DNA of 64,000 nt from DASYXZ01 sp035946625 (GCA_035946625.1 DASYZE010000032.1:100637-164636); one strand, 5' to 3'. Shown: positions 42,672 through 52,651, numbered from the stretch's first letter. The notes: generated by a model not told the origin, from the sequence alone. Made by a program: numbers and translations.

Positions 42672-44045
42672 ATGGGTATTTCACCTGTGATTGCCGTTCT
42701 TGGAATCCTCGCAATGACGGCTCTTGCGCTGGCAGGCTTGGTTCGGCCATTTGTCGGATTGGTTGTGCTCGTCATCCTTCATTTCCTTCAGCCCACCGAG
42801 TTGATACCTGCCTTGGCACCTTTCCGAATCGAGCTCGCCTATGGACTGCTGGTGGCAATAGTCTGGATGCTCAGGAACGGAATTCCCGCGATTTCCACCG
42901 TTTTTTCGAATAGTGTGTTTCGAGGCCCAATCATCTTACTCGTGTACGCAACTCTCACCGTGCCATTTGCGGTATGGAAAGGCGGGGCTCTTGAACAGGT
43001 GACGGTTCTGGCCAAGCTCGTCGTCATTATGGTGTTCCTCGGAACGTTGATCGAAACCGAAGGTCAAATGAAATTCATAGTCTGGGTGCTTGTCGGGCTC
43101 TTGGCATGGTATGCGGGAAGCGCTATCACCGCTTACACAAGTGGGGATTTTGCTGTCGGTGAGGGCCTTGACCGTGCTGTTGGTGAGAGCAGCATTGTGG
43201 GCGACCCGAATGCTTTGGGCGGCCTAATCATCGCCCTGATTCCATTCCTCGTGGCGGCTTTTCATTTCAGTCGAAAGTTCTTTCCAAGGTTGGCCCTCAT
43301 GATAATTGCGCTGCTGGCGTTCGCAGCTTTGGCTGTGACTGGTTCTCGGACGAGTTTGCTCGCGTTGATGGGCATTGCCATTTATTACATTTACCAGTCC
43401 AGGCGAAAGCTTATCACTCTCTCTTTGATTACAATTACCGCGATAGTCTTCTGGCTTGGCTTGCCTGCTAAATACCAACAACGCTACTTCTCCACGGTCG
43501 AATATGCCCAAGGTAAAAAGCTTGACGAATCGAATCAACTTCGCCTTCGCGTATGGGAAGCGGGCTTGAGGATGTTCATTGACCATCCGATCTTGGGCGT
43601 AGGTGCGGGCCAATTTCCGACCGCCTACGGGTTGACCTATTCAAGCAGGCGGCACGGGGCTTGGATGCAGCCACACAATCTGATAATTCAAACCGCCTGC
43701 GAGCTTGGAGTCATCGGCCTGTTTATTTTCGGAAGTTACATCGTCCGACTTGTCAAGGCTAACGGATATCTCCTACAATTAGATGAGAGGGCTGGGTTCG
43801 AAGTAAATTACAACGTAGCAGTGGCCTGTGGCGCGTTATTCTTCGGTGCGGCGTTAGCAAGTATGTTCGGCCACACTCTTTATCGGCCTTATTGGTACAT
43901 CCTCGGTGGGTTTGTGGCTGCCAATCAGTTGTTGGCCCGCAAGAAGGCTGATGTAACGAAGGAAGAGCCGGGTGCAGGGAGAGAATCGATGCCGATGCGC
44001 GACGATATGTTGACGCCCGAACCTTTGCTGAAGGGGGATCACTGA
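42672..44045 (+). CDS. O-antigen ligase/polymerase-family membrane protein (Wzy_C)
   Basis: The 457-residue protein has about eleven hydrophobic segments and the Wzy_C region with RTSLLALMGIAIYYI, followed by a periplasmic loop (RLRVWEAGLRMFIDHPILGVGAGQF) with the Arg and His residues typical of O-antigen ligases. In exosortase loci this family includes a putative O-glycosylation ligase that might link glycan to PEP-CTERM proteins; it could equally be the Wzy polymerase, as no other polymerase gene is present. Start ATG 42672; the stop is immediately followed by the radical SAM gene (1-bp gap). Confidence 0.87.
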   Translation: MGISPVIAVLGILAMTALALAGLVRPFVGLVVLVILHFLQPTELIPALAPFRIELAYGLLVAIVWMLRNGIPAISTVFSNSVFRGPIILLVYATLTVPFAVWKGGALEQVTVLAKLVVIMVFLGTLIETEGQMKFIVWVLVGLLAWYAGSAITAYTSGDFAVGEGLDRAVGESSIVGDPNALGGLIIALIPFLVAAFHFSRKFFPRLALMIIALLAFAALAVTGSRTSLLALMGIAIYYIYQSRRKLITLSLITITAIVFWLGLPAKYQQRYFSTVEYAQGKKLDESNQLRLRVWEAGLRMFIDHPILGVGAGQFPTAYGLTYSSRRHGAWMQPHNLIIQTACELGVIGLFIFGSYIVRLVKANGYLLQLDERAGFEVNYNVAVACGALFFGAALASMFGHTLYRPYWYILGGFVAANQLLARKKADVTKEEPGAGRESMPMRDDMLTPEPLLKGDH

Positions 44046-44046
44046 C

Positions 44047-45141
44047 ATGAAGACCATCTGGCTGCAAGAGCAGGGCTGGGGAGCAAGCCTTCGTGCCTGG
44101 TGGGATCGCTATCAGCGCCACGGAGACAGCGTCATTCATCATTTAACTATTCCGCGTCTGGGCAATGCCATGTACCTTATGCTGGAGATGGCCATGAGGC
44201 GGACGAAAATTCATGCCAAGCCCGTAGTGTTTAAAATTGAGCCCACTAATTTCTGCAACTTCCAGTGTCCGGGATGCCGTACGGGTACGGGTGAAGACAC
44301 GGGTCCGAAGGGGATGGTGGATTTTGAGAACTTCAAAAAGATGGTCGATCGAATGGCGCCGTACGCCTTCAAACTAATCTTGTACATGTGGGGGGAGCCG
44401 TTCATCAACAAGAACATCTTTAAGATGATCGAGTATGCCTCGCAGAAAAATGTGGCAGTGCAAATTTCGACTAATATGAACGTGTTCCGTCCGGAGATCG
44501 ATGCAGTGAAGTTGGTGGACTCGGGCCTGGAGCATATGATTGTTGCCCTCGATGGAGTGACCCAGGAGGTTTACCAGATCTACCGTATAGGCGGCCAGGT
44601 TAACAAGGTAATTCAGAACGTGGAGGCAATATTGGCCGAACGTCGCAAAAGGAAGAAGCGTTATCCGTTTGTCGAGCTTCAATTCATTGTGTTTCCTCAC
44701 AATCGGCAGGAATTGCCCAAGGTTCGGGAGGTGGCGCTCCGATTGGGAGTGGATCGGCTGACCCTGATTGAAAGCAAAACTCGTGAAGAGGCGATGATCC
44801 AAGATGGAAAACAAGTTCAGCCGGACCGATGCAGTGCGCTATGGCTGATGGCCTGTTTTAACTGGAACGGGAGCTTCTCTCCCTGCTGCGATTCGGTGGA
44901 TGACAGCTTTGGCAATATTCTCGAGGAGGATTTCGACTCTCTTTGGAATAGCCAAAAAATTATCAAATCACGTTCCCTGCATACGAACAAACCTGTGACC
45001 AATGGGATAGAAACAAAGTGCACCCGGTGCCGTATTTACCGTGGCTATGTCACATTCCTGCCCGAAAAAAGTAAGGAACCTTTGGTGAAAATTACACCTC
45101 CTCCAAAGGTTAACAATCTCCAGGGACAAATCGAGAACTAG
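44047..45141 (+). CDS. Radical SAM protein with SPASM-like C-terminus
   Basis: The 364-residue protein has CNFQCPGC (CxxxCxxC cluster binding site) near residue 72, and WGEPFINKN for SAM binding. A C-terminal Cys set (DRCSALWLMACFNWNGSFSPCCDS, shortened here to note CS...AC...CC, and KCTRCRIYRG) is in the SPASM position for an auxiliary Fe-S cluster. The family modifies peptides or sugars. Here the context of sugar assembly points to an unusual sugar or peptide modification, but the substrate cannot be read from sequence. It follows the Wzy_C gene with almost no gap. Confidence 0.88.
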   Translation: MKTIWLQEQGWGASLRAWWDRYQRHGDSVIHHLTIPRLGNAMYLMLEMAMRRTKIHAKPVVFKIEPTNFCNFQCPGCRTGTGEDTGPKGMVDFENFKKMVDRMAPYAFKLILYMWGEPFINKNIFKMIEYASQKNVAVQISTNMNVFRPEIDAVKLVDSGLEHMIVALDGVTQEVYQIYRIGGQVNKVIQNVEAILAERRKRKKRYPFVELQFIVFPHNRQELPKVREVALRLGVDRLTLIESKTREEAMIQDGKQVQPDRCSALWLMACFNWNGSFSPCCDSVDDSFGNILEEDFDSLWNSQKIIKSRSLHTNKPVTNGIETKCTRCRIYRGYVTFLPEKSKEPLVKITPPPKVNNLQGQIEN

Positions 45142-45160
45142 GGGATGCGTCAGTGGTTCT

Positions 45161-46471
45161 ATGAACCTCTCATCGAGGCTGGCACGAAAAAAGGGTTCGT
45201 GCGAATCTTTGCACCGTTCATTTAATGTTCTTGTCATCGATGAATGGCCGCCCCTTCCTGCCAACTCAGGCAGGACCATTCGCACCTGGGGTCTTCTAGA
45301 GCGGCTGGCCAGGCGCCATAAAATTTCCATGCTTTGCTACAGCGACCCTGATACCGAGCCGTGCAAGCTCATGCGTGCGGCAGAAATTACCGTACACGCT
45401 GTTCCACCTTTCCGAGAGCACCGGGGAATCGCACTGTATTGCGATTTGCTGGCCAATACGCTTTCGCGCTTTCCTTATTCCGTTTGGAAGCATTTCACCC
45501 CGCGTTTCCACGAGCAGTTGAGAAATTTGCTGAAGCGCGAACAATTTGACGTCGTACATTGTGAATGCACTCCATACGCGAGGTTTCTGGACGCGGCGGT
45601 GAAAACTCCGAGATTGGTCATGGCGCACAACATTGAATCCCAAATTTTGCTTCGCCGCGCCCAAACCAGCCACTCCATGACCGAACGCGTATTTTTCAAT
45701 CTTCAGGCGCGAAAGATGGAGGCGTTTGAACGCCGCGTTTTTGCTGAAGCCGATTGGGTGACGACGGTGAGCCAGTTGGATGCGGACTGTGCGCGCGCCT
45801 GGGGAGCACGCCAGGTCTCTTTGGTGGAGAACGGTGTGGACCAGGAATACTTTGCGCCCACCCGCAATCTCTCCTCCGAAAACGGAATTCTCTTTCTCGC
45901 CTCCCTCGATTGGTACCCGAATCTGGATGCGCTGGATTACCTGTTGGAAGAAATCCTTCCATTGATCGAGCGGGAGAAACCGGGAATTAAACTGAGAATA
46001 GTGGGCCGCCGTCCTTCTGCTGTGATGCGAGAGCGAATCGCAGGCCGGTCCAATGTCGAACTGGTGGGTGAAGTGGCTGACGTGCGGCCTTTCCTTTCGC
46101 AAGCCGGAGTGGTGGTAGTACCGTTGCGAATCGGCGGCGGGAGCCGAATCAAGATCATCGAAGCGCTTTCCATGGCGAAGGCTGTGGTCTCAACATCCAT
46201 CGGCGCGGAGGGTCTTGAAGTCCGTGACGGCGAGCATCTCTTAATCGCTGATTCCCCTTCTGACTTTGCGCGACGGACCATCGAAGCGCTGGCCTCTCCG
46301 GAATTGCGCCTCTGCCTAGGTGAAAAGGGCCGGAAGCTGGCGGTTGAGCGCTACAGTTGGGACCGCATGGCCCTGGCCCTGGAATGGGCCTGGGAACAAG
46401 TCTCGGGAGTCAAAAACTTCTCCGAACCTATGGCCTCCCCCGTGGGTGCGCAGGGGGAATCAAGCACGTGA
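45161..46471 (+). CDS. Glycosyltransferase, exosortase-associated GT4-like type
   Basis: The 436-residue GT-B enzyme begins the glycosyltransferase set. Its N-terminal domain has VLVIDEWPPLPANSGRTIRT, a form typical of the sugar transferases of PEP-CTERM/XrtA loci, and AHNIESQILLRRA. Its C-terminal domain has VENGVDQEYFAP, FLASLDWYPNLDALDYLLEE and PLRIGGGSRIKIIEAL, the nucleotide-sugar binding loop. The next gene starts within its stop codon (GTGA). Donor and acceptor are unknown. Confidence 0.9.
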   Translation: MNLSSRLARKKGSCESLHRSFNVLVIDEWPPLPANSGRTIRTWGLLERLARRHKISMLCYSDPDTEPCKLMRAAEITVHAVPPFREHRGIALYCDLLANTLSRFPYSVWKHFTPRFHEQLRNLLKREQFDVVHCECTPYARFLDAAVKTPRLVMAHNIESQILLRRAQTSHSMTERVFFNLQARKMEAFERRVFAEADWVTTVSQLDADCARAWGARQVSLVENGVDQEYFAPTRNLSSENGILFLASLDWYPNLDALDYLLEEILPLIEREKPGIKLRIVGRRPSAVMRERIAGRSNVELVGEVADVRPFLSQAGVVVVPLRIGGGSRIKIIEALSMAKAVVSTSIGAEGLEVRDGEHLLIADSPSDFARRTIEALASPELRLCLGEKGRKLAVERYSWDRMALALEWAWEQVSGVKNFSEPMASPVGAQGESST

Positions 46472-47667
46472 GACCACTCGCGCGCATTCTTCACATTCGG
46501 CCCAGCAGCTTTGTTGGCGGACCCGAACGCCAGTTGATGCACTACGCGCAACTGGACGAATCGGCCTCAACGGAAACCATCCTCGGGACTTTCGTGGGTG
46601 AGAGGGAAGGGCGCGCCTTCGTGGCGGCGGTTGAGGAGCGTGGGGGCATGTCACTGTCGCTGCCTGCCGGATCGCTGGGTGATTGTGCTGCTTTTCCGGG
46701 TCTTCTGCGATATCTCAGGGAACAGAAGATCGCCCTGGTTTGCACTCATGGTTACCAGGCAGACTTGATGGGCATCCTTGCGGGCAGAATTCGACACCTC
46801 CCTGTAGCATGCTTCATTCGCGGTTGGACCTGGGAGGATTGGAAGGTGCGTGTTTATGAAGCAGCCGACCGGTCTTTTTTGCCACTTGCAAGCCGGGTGG
46901 TTTGTCTTTCAGAGGTCCAGGCCAATCAGCTTGGACGCCGGCGAAGACTTCGTCATAAACTTCGTGTTGTTTTGAACGTGGTGGAGAATCGGAACGTCAG
47001 TCCAAAGCAAAGGCTGGAGGCGCGGCAGGAGATCCGCAGGCGATTTGGAATAGCGCAAGAATCCTCTGTCGTGGCTATTGCAGGTCGCTTGAGCCCTGAA
47101 AAAGGGGCGGAGTATTTGATTCAAGCTGTCCCCCACATTAGCAAAGATTTTCCTGACGCGCGATTTGTTATCTTTGGCGATGGTCGGCTGCGGACGCAGC
47201 TCGAAGAAATTGCAAAAACGATCGGTGCAGCGGGGCGGATCATATTTGCCCGCCACGTTCCCGAGTTCACCGCACTCCTTCCGGGAGTCGATGTGCTTGC
47301 CAACCCATCGTTAACCGAAGTGATGCCCAACGTAGTCCTGGAGGCCATGGCCGCCGGGGTTCCGGTGGTGGCCACCAGTGTGGGTGGCGTGGCGGAAATT
47401 GCCGGAGAAAGCGGCGCATTGGCTCTTGTCCCGCCCGCGGATGCGCTCTCCCTGGCCAGCGCAATCGCACAATTGCTGGCGGACCCGGTGCGCGCAGTTG
47501 CCCTCGGGATCGCCGGCCAAAAGCGCGTTCGACAAGCGTTTTCACCGGAGCGGCAAAGCGCCCAACTGTTGGCGCTTTATCAGGAACTGATTCCCAGTCT
47601 CCGGTCGGAGCAGCTTGCGCCCGGCCTTGCCTCGGAAGCCGACGCCTTTCATCGTGCGGATGTCTAA
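46468..47667 (+). CDS. Glycosyltransferase family 4
   Basis: The 399-residue GT-B enzyme starts at GTG 46468 in a 4-bp overlap with the previous gene; the frame upstream to 46357 is a shadow inside that gene. The N-terminal domain has HIRPSSFVGGPERQLMHYA; the C-terminal domain has AIAGRLSPEKGAEYLIQAV, FARHVPEFTALLPGVDV and NPSLTEVMPNVVLEAMAAG with the E-x7-E type motif. It adds one sugar to the growing unit from a nucleotide-sugar donor at the cytoplasmic face. Confidence 0.9.
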   Translation: MRPLARILHIRPSSFVGGPERQLMHYAQLDESASTETILGTFVGEREGRAFVAAVEERGGMSLSLPAGSLGDCAAFPGLLRYLREQKIALVCTHGYQADLMGILAGRIRHLPVACFIRGWTWEDWKVRVYEAADRSFLPLASRVVCLSEVQANQLGRRRRLRHKLRVVLNVVENRNVSPKQRLEARQEIRRRFGIAQESSVVAIAGRLSPEKGAEYLIQAVPHISKDFPDARFVIFGDGRLRTQLEEIAKTIGAAGRIIFARHVPEFTALLPGVDVLANPSLTEVMPNVVLEAMAAGVPVVATSVGGVAEIAGESGALALVPPADALSLASAIAQLLADPVRAVALGIAGQKRVRQAFSPERQSAQLLALYQELIPSLRSEQLAPGLASEADAFHRADV

Positions 47668-48796
47668 ATTTATGCCTGAACTTTCGCAGTCCTCAGCGCC
47701 GGGAAGTGAAGCAGCATCGATTCCGATGGTTTCCATTGTCATTCCCGTCCGCAACGAAGCGTCCAATCTGGGGGCATTGTTCGCGGACCTTTTGAAGCAG
47801 GATTATCCACCCGGCCGCTTCGAAATCCTGGTGGCCGACGGAGAATCGACTGACTGGACCAGGGAAGTGGTTGAGGACTTCGCGCGGACTTCTCCCGTGC
47901 GAACACTCTGCCTGCCCAACCCGCGCCGCCTTTCGAGCGCCGGGCGAAACGTGGGGATCATCGCGAGCCGTGGGGAGTTTATTATATTCATTGACGGCCA
48001 CTGCCGCTTGCCGGATCCTGCTTATCTGCGCCACACCGTCCGATTGTTTCAGGACACGGGTGCCGACTGCCTCTGCCGTCCTGCCAAGCTTGAGACGCAC
48101 GGTAATACGTGGTTTCAGAACGTGGTGGCGCACGCCCGCTCCACATTCCTCGGGCACGGCCCGGATTCCACCATTTATGTGAACAACTTTGAAGGTTTCG
48201 TGAATCCCACCAGCGCGGGGGCGTTTTACCGCCGGTCGGTGTTCGATAAGGTGGGTTTGCACGATGAGGGATTTGATGCGTGCGAGGACGTGGAGATCAA
48301 TCACCGTGTTCACGCCGCCGGGCTGCGCTCTTACCTGAGCTCGAGTCTGGCGGTGACTTACCGGCCACGCAAAACGCCTTTCGGAGTCTTCAGCCAGCTT
48401 TTCCGTTACGGCCGCGGTCGCTTCCGCTTTGTGCGGAAACATTATGACGCGATGGGTCTCGGGCAGCTTATCCCCGCGGCATTTGTGGCCTGGCTTCTTC
48501 TGGGTGCCATCGGCTCATTCTTCTCCACGCCGGCGGCCATGCTCTACCTCGCTTCTCTCGCAGCTTATGGCCTTGTTGTCCTGTGGTACTCGATTGGATT
48601 GGGATTCCGCTACGGTTTGCGGGAGGTGGTTTGTGCACCTCTGGTCTACTTCCTGATGCACTTGGGTTTGGGCGCGGGTTTTTGGCTGGAAGCGGCCAGG
48701 TCGTTGTGGGCCAAGCCCGCGGCAAGCCCAACGCCCCATCCGATGCAAAGCACTATTGAGGGCACTGTTCGGCGTTCAACCGGTGGTGAGGAATAG
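47660..48796 (+). CDS. Membrane-anchored glycosyltransferase family 2
   Basis: The 378-residue GT-A enzyme has SIVIPVRNEASNLGALFADL, VADGESTDWT and IDGHCRLPDPAY (in place of the common DxD), then EDVEINHRVHAAG and two or three C-terminal membrane segments (residues about 285-355). The start may be ATG 47660, inside the end of the previous gene, or ATG 47672. Such enzymes resemble succinoglycan ExoA-like transferases. The acceptor is probably a lipid-linked oligosaccharide. Confidence 0.88.
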   Translation: MSKFMPELSQSSAPGSEAASIPMVSIVIPVRNEASNLGALFADLLKQDYPPGRFEILVADGESTDWTREVVEDFARTSPVRTLCLPNPRRLSSAGRNVGIIASRGEFIIFIDGHCRLPDPAYLRHTVRLFQDTGADCLCRPAKLETHGNTWFQNVVAHARSTFLGHGPDSTIYVNNFEGFVNPTSAGAFYRRSVFDKVGLHDEGFDACEDVEINHRVHAAGLRSYLSSSLAVTYRPRKTPFGVFSQLFRYGRGRFRFVRKHYDAMGLGQLIPAAFVAWLLLGAIGSFFSTPAAMLYLASLAAYGLVVLWYSIGLGFRYGLREVVCAPLVYFLMHLGLGAGFWLEAARSLWAKPAASPTPHPMQSTIEGTVRRSTGGEE

Positions 48797-48799
48797 TCA

Positions 48800-50977
48800 G
48801 TGGCGGGACTGAAGCGCAATTTCAAAGAGGTTTTTGCTGGCGTACCCATAATCAAGGGCGCCATCGGACAGCTGTGTCAATCGGGCACGCCCATCTTCAT
48901 GTTCCACCGCGTGATTCCCGACGGCACAATTTGCTACGACCGCGAGATGGCCACCTCCACGAAATTATTCGAAGGCTTTCTGGATTGGGCGACCGACAAA
49001 TATCAGCCCCTTCCGCTCGACGAGTTGGTCCGAAGGGGGCCCGGGCGCGCAAACGGCGCCAAGCCAGCCTGCTCCATCACCTTCGACGACGGCTGGCTCG
49101 ACAATTTCACCTACGCCTTTCCGCTGCTGCGAAGCCGCAACCTGAGGGCAACCATCTTCCTCCCCGTCCGGTTCATTGGCACGAACCGCCGTTTTTGGCA
49201 GGAGAAATTGCGGACCTGTCTTGATGAACTCGGCCGCAGAAATGAAATCAATGCCTGCGTCACCCGCGCCCTCAACGTTTTCCCCTGGTGCCCGCCGCTC
49301 GAGCCCGGACAAATGAATTTCAATTCCCTGCGCCGCTTGCTGCTCACCCGGTCAAGTTCCGAAGCCGACGCATTTGTCACGCGGCTGGAGGAATTCACCG
49401 GGCCGGTTGCCGCGCTCGACGGGAGGGCGTTCCTTAACTGGGAGGAAGTGAGCGCCATGCAGAAGGCGGGCATCTCCTTTGGCTCGCACACCCTGAATCA
49501 CACCCTGCTGATTCACGCCGACCCTTCCACTGCGTCACAGGAGATCCGCCAATCTCGCCAGGAGATGGAGGCGCGCCTCGGCGCGCCCCCGTCGGGATTC
49601 TCCTATCCTTGGGGCGCGGTGAATTTTCGGCTGGAGCGCGAGGCGCAGGAGGCGGGCTACGCCTATGCGGTAACCACGCGCGGGGAACTGATCAAAGACG
49701 CGCCGGACGCCTGGACGTTGCCCCGGCTGGCCGTCAGCAGCTCATTTCTCCAGAGTCGGCGCGAAGAATTCAGCGCGGGGCTGGTCAGTTATTACATCGC
49801 CTCAAGGTCATTGAAGCGCGCATCGCCGCGAAACGCCGCGAAGCAGCGCCAGCCGGCGGAGCGCATCCGCATCGCGTTCGTGATCGATTCCATCGATTCC
49901 TGGGAGGACGGAGGCACGGAGAGACAACTGGCCAAAATCCTCGAAGCCCTGGACCGTTGTTATTTTGAGCCCGAACTCTACTTTCTTCGTCCATCCAAGA
50001 GGTTGAAATCTGACGATTTTCCGTGCCCTGTCCGGATAGTGAATTCGCGCCCGGATTGGGACCACTCACGCCTTAGCACATTGATACGACTGAAAAGGTT
50101 GATCCAGGCCCGTAAACCTCACATCGTTCAGACTCTATTCCAGAGCAGCATGTTTTACGGAACCATGGCCGCATGGCTGGCAGGAGTCCCTAAAATTGTC
50201 ATCGGAAGGCGCAACTTTGGCCATTGGAAGAGAATTATCGATCGAATTCCCCTTGGACTGCTACAAAGGATGGCGAACACTTGGCAGTGCAATTCAAGGA
50301 CTGTCTGGCGATCGCTGACTCATAGCGAAGGAATCCCACCGGATCGGATCGAGATACTTCCCAATGCAATTGACCTGGACCGATTTTCTCCGCCTTCCCC
50401 GCAGCAACGCCAGAAAGCGCGGCAGTTGCTCGGACTCTCGCCGAGCGCTCCGGTTTTTGTTGCAGTGCAAACCCTATACCCTGTGAAAGATCCGCGAACG
50501 CTCATTGAGGCCGCAAGCTATCTTAGGCCGCTCATACACGATGCCCAATTCCTCTTGGTGGGCGAGGGCCCGCTGCGCCTTGACCTGGAAATTCTGATCG
50601 AGAACCTGGGGTTAAAGGGGACTGTAAGGCTTGAAGGTGCCCAGGCTGACGTGCCTTGCTACTTGTCCGCAGCGGACATGGGACTGTTGACATCCCTTAG
50701 CGAGGCTTCCTCCAATTCAGTTCTTGAGTACATGGCCACAGGGATACCTGCAGTGGTCTCAGACATTCCTGCCAACCGGGAGCTCGTGAATGAGGTTCTC
50801 TTCGAGCCCGGGAACGCGCGAGATTTGGCGGATAAAGTTCTAAGTCTGTGGAGTAATCGGGATGGGCAAATGAAAATTCGGTCGGAATACCGCTGCCGCG
50901 CCGAACAATACGATGCAAAAGCACTGCGTCCGCGCGTCCAAAGTTATTATGTGAGCCTGGCTTCTGAGGCTCTTTAG
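48800..50977 (+). CDS. Fusion of polysaccharide deacetylase and glycosyltransferase 4
   Basis: This 725-residue frame joins two full enzymes. Residues 1-340 are a NodB-type deacetylase with SITFDDGWLDNF and FGSHTLNHTLL and the FSYPWGAV motif. Residues 355-725 are a GT-B transferase beginning IRIAFVIDSIDSWEDGGTER, with FVAVQTLYPVKDPRTLIEAA and SEASSNSVLEYMATGIPAVV. The two parts meet near residue 345 in a short Ala/Arg/Gln-rich linker encoded by a 17-bp word also found at 41001. Base composition changes from GC-rich before the joint to more AT-rich after it, so the fusion may be recent. GTG 48800 is the start. Confidence 0.9.
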   Translation: MAGLKRNFKEVFAGVPIIKGAIGQLCQSGTPIFMFHRVIPDGTICYDREMATSTKLFEGFLDWATDKYQPLPLDELVRRGPGRANGAKPACSITFDDGWLDNFTYAFPLLRSRNLRATIFLPVRFIGTNRRFWQEKLRTCLDELGRRNEINACVTRALNVFPWCPPLEPGQMNFNSLRRLLLTRSSSEADAFVTRLEEFTGPVAALDGRAFLNWEEVSAMQKAGISFGSHTLNHTLLIHADPSTASQEIRQSRQEMEARLGAPPSGFSYPWGAVNFRLEREAQEAGYAYAVTTRGELIKDAPDAWTLPRLAVSSSFLQSRREEFSAGLVSYYIASRSLKRASPRNAAKQRQPAERIRIAFVIDSIDSWEDGGTERQLAKILEALDRCYFEPELYFLRPSKRLKSDDFPCPVRIVNSRPDWDHSRLSTLIRLKRLIQARKPHIVQTLFQSSMFYGTMAAWLAGVPKIVIGRRNFGHWKRIIDRIPLGLLQRMANTWQCNSRTVWRSLTHSEGIPPDRIEILPNAIDLDRFSPPSPQQRQKARQLLGLSPSAPVFVAVQTLYPVKDPRTLIEAASYLRPLIHDAQFLLVGEGPLRLDLEILIENLGLKGTVRLEGAQADVPCYLSAADMGLLTSLSEASSNSVLEYMATGIPAVVSDIPANRELVNEVLFEPGNARDLADKVLSLWSNRDGQMKIRSEYRCRAEQYDAKALRPRVQSYYVSLASEAL

Positions 50978-51058
50978 GCCCTTTATTACCTCGGGATTCA
51001 AAGCATTCCAAAGGACTTGGATAATCGGCGGGAAACCGATTTAGGATCTTACGACTAG

Positions 51059-52651
51059 ATGGACCAAACCGAACAAAAATCTGACCTCACTCAGAATTTC
51101 CAAGCCAAGGCCATTTTTGGAGACACCAAATCACGTATTCCGCGAAGTCTTTTTTCTAATTGGGCCGGCATGGGTGCGAATGTTGTCGTGGGTTTTTTAC
51201 TTGCACCATTCATTGTCCATCGCCTTGGGAACACGTCATATGGGATATGGGCGTTGGTCATACAGCTAACCGGATATATGGGTGTGTTTGACGTAGGCGT
51301 TCGGTCTGCGCTTGTGCGGTTTGTCGCGCGGTTCCGCGCGGCAGGTGACCAGGGCAGCATGAATCGCCTGCTGAGCATGACACTTACCATGTACAGCGGT
51401 TTGGCTACAGTTACAATCGCGGTCGGTTTGGCGCTTGCGACTCTCGCCTTGCCTCATATGCAAATTCCCCTGTCGATGAGGTGGGATTCGCAGGTGGTGC
51501 TCATGCTAACGGCGATTACCCTTGCCGCTGGCTTTCCCTTGGGGCTGTTTCAGGCGGTATTATCGGGTCTCTCCAGGTGGGACCTGACCAATGCCGTAAA
51601 TATCTCCACGCTTCTGTTACGGACGGCATTAATTGTCATTTTCCTTCTCAATGGCCATGGGCTTATCGCGCTGGGGATAATAAATCTCCTCACAACACTG
51701 ATGGGTTACGGATCGTGCGGCATCCTCGTTTTCAAACTAATGCCGAATACGAAAATCTCACTCTTCAAATGGGACCAGACCTTTTTCCGGCCAGTATTCG
51801 CTCACAGTTTCTATTCGTTTCTCATTGGCATCGGTAACCGGATCAACTATGGGGTTGACACGATTGTCATCGCGGCTTTCCTGCCCGTTCAAGCTGTAAC
51901 TTTTTACGTCATAGGCTTCAAACTGGTCCAATATTTGCGGGATTTGGTGAATGCCAGCAGCGTGATTATTGCCCCCATCGTGAGCGGTTTGGAGGCTCAG
52001 CAAAGAACCGATGAGATCCAGGCGATGTTGGTGCAGGGGTGCAAGTTTCTGTTGTTGGCCAGTTACCCGGTCATTGCCGGCTTGCTGATCCTGGGCCCTG
52101 ACTTCATCCAGGTGTGGATGGGAAATGGATACAAAGAGACCTCGGGTAAAGTTTTGATGATCCTTGCATGCGGCCAATTTGTGTCCTTTACCGAGCACAT
52201 TCCCGCGCATATTCTATTCGGTTTGAGTCAGCATAAGATCAACGCATGGTGCACCATTTTGGAGGCTGTCCTCAATTTGGGGCTGAGCATTGCTCTTGTC
52301 CAATCATTTGGGATTTACGGCGTTGCATTGAGCACGACCATCGGGATTGTCATAGTACGCGGATGGATATTCCCCCGCGGGTATTTGCGGACTCTTGGTA
52401 TTTCATGGTTTCCATACTTCCGCTCGGCCATATTCCCGCCACTCGCGTCCACGCTTGTGTTTTGCGCAGGCGTGCTCGGCTTCAGGCAGTTTTTAGTCTG
52501 CCAAAGCTTTTTGATGATCGGGGCGGCAGTTGCATGCGGATTGGTTCTTTACGTACCCTTTGTTTTAATATTCGTGTTGAACCAAACGGAGCGTTTGATG
52601 GCGCGCCGATTCATTCCTTGGAATCGGCTGAAGCAGGAGATAGCGGGCTAG
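51059..52651 (+). CDS. Polysaccharide flippase (Wzx / MATE-like)
   Basis: The 530-residue inner-membrane protein has 12-14 predicted hydrophobic segments, beginning with LFSNWAGMGANVVVGFLLAP and NTSYGIWALVIQLTGYMGVF, the pattern of polysaccharide exporters of the MOP superfamily. It should flip lipid-linked repeat units to the periplasm. It completes a Wzx/Wzy-type pathway together with the Wzy_C protein at 42672 and the Wzz/Wza set at 27884-31571. The region from here to 55.6 kb is more AT-rich than the glycosyltransferase genes before it. Confidence 0.9.
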   Translation: MDQTEQKSDLTQNFQAKAIFGDTKSRIPRSLFSNWAGMGANVVVGFLLAPFIVHRLGNTSYGIWALVIQLTGYMGVFDVGVRSALVRFVARFRAAGDQGSMNRLLSMTLTMYSGLATVTIAVGLALATLALPHMQIPLSMRWDSQVVLMLTAITLAAGFPLGLFQAVLSGLSRWDLTNAVNISTLLLRTALIVIFLLNGHGLIALGIINLLTTLMGYGSCGILVFKLMPNTKISLFKWDQTFFRPVFAHSFYSFLIGIGNRINYGVDTIVIAAFLPVQAVTFYVIGFKLVQYLRDLVNASSVIIAPIVSGLEAQQRTDEIQAMLVQGCKFLLLASYPVIAGLLILGPDFIQVWMGNGYKETSGKVLMILACGQFVSFTEHIPAHILFGLSQHKINAWCTILEAVLNLGLSIALVQSFGIYGVALSTTIGIVIVRGWIFPRGYLRTLGISWFPYFRSAIFPPLASTLVFCAGVLGFRQFLVCQSFLMIGAAVACGLVLYVPFVLIFVLNQTERLMARRFIPWNRLKQEIAG

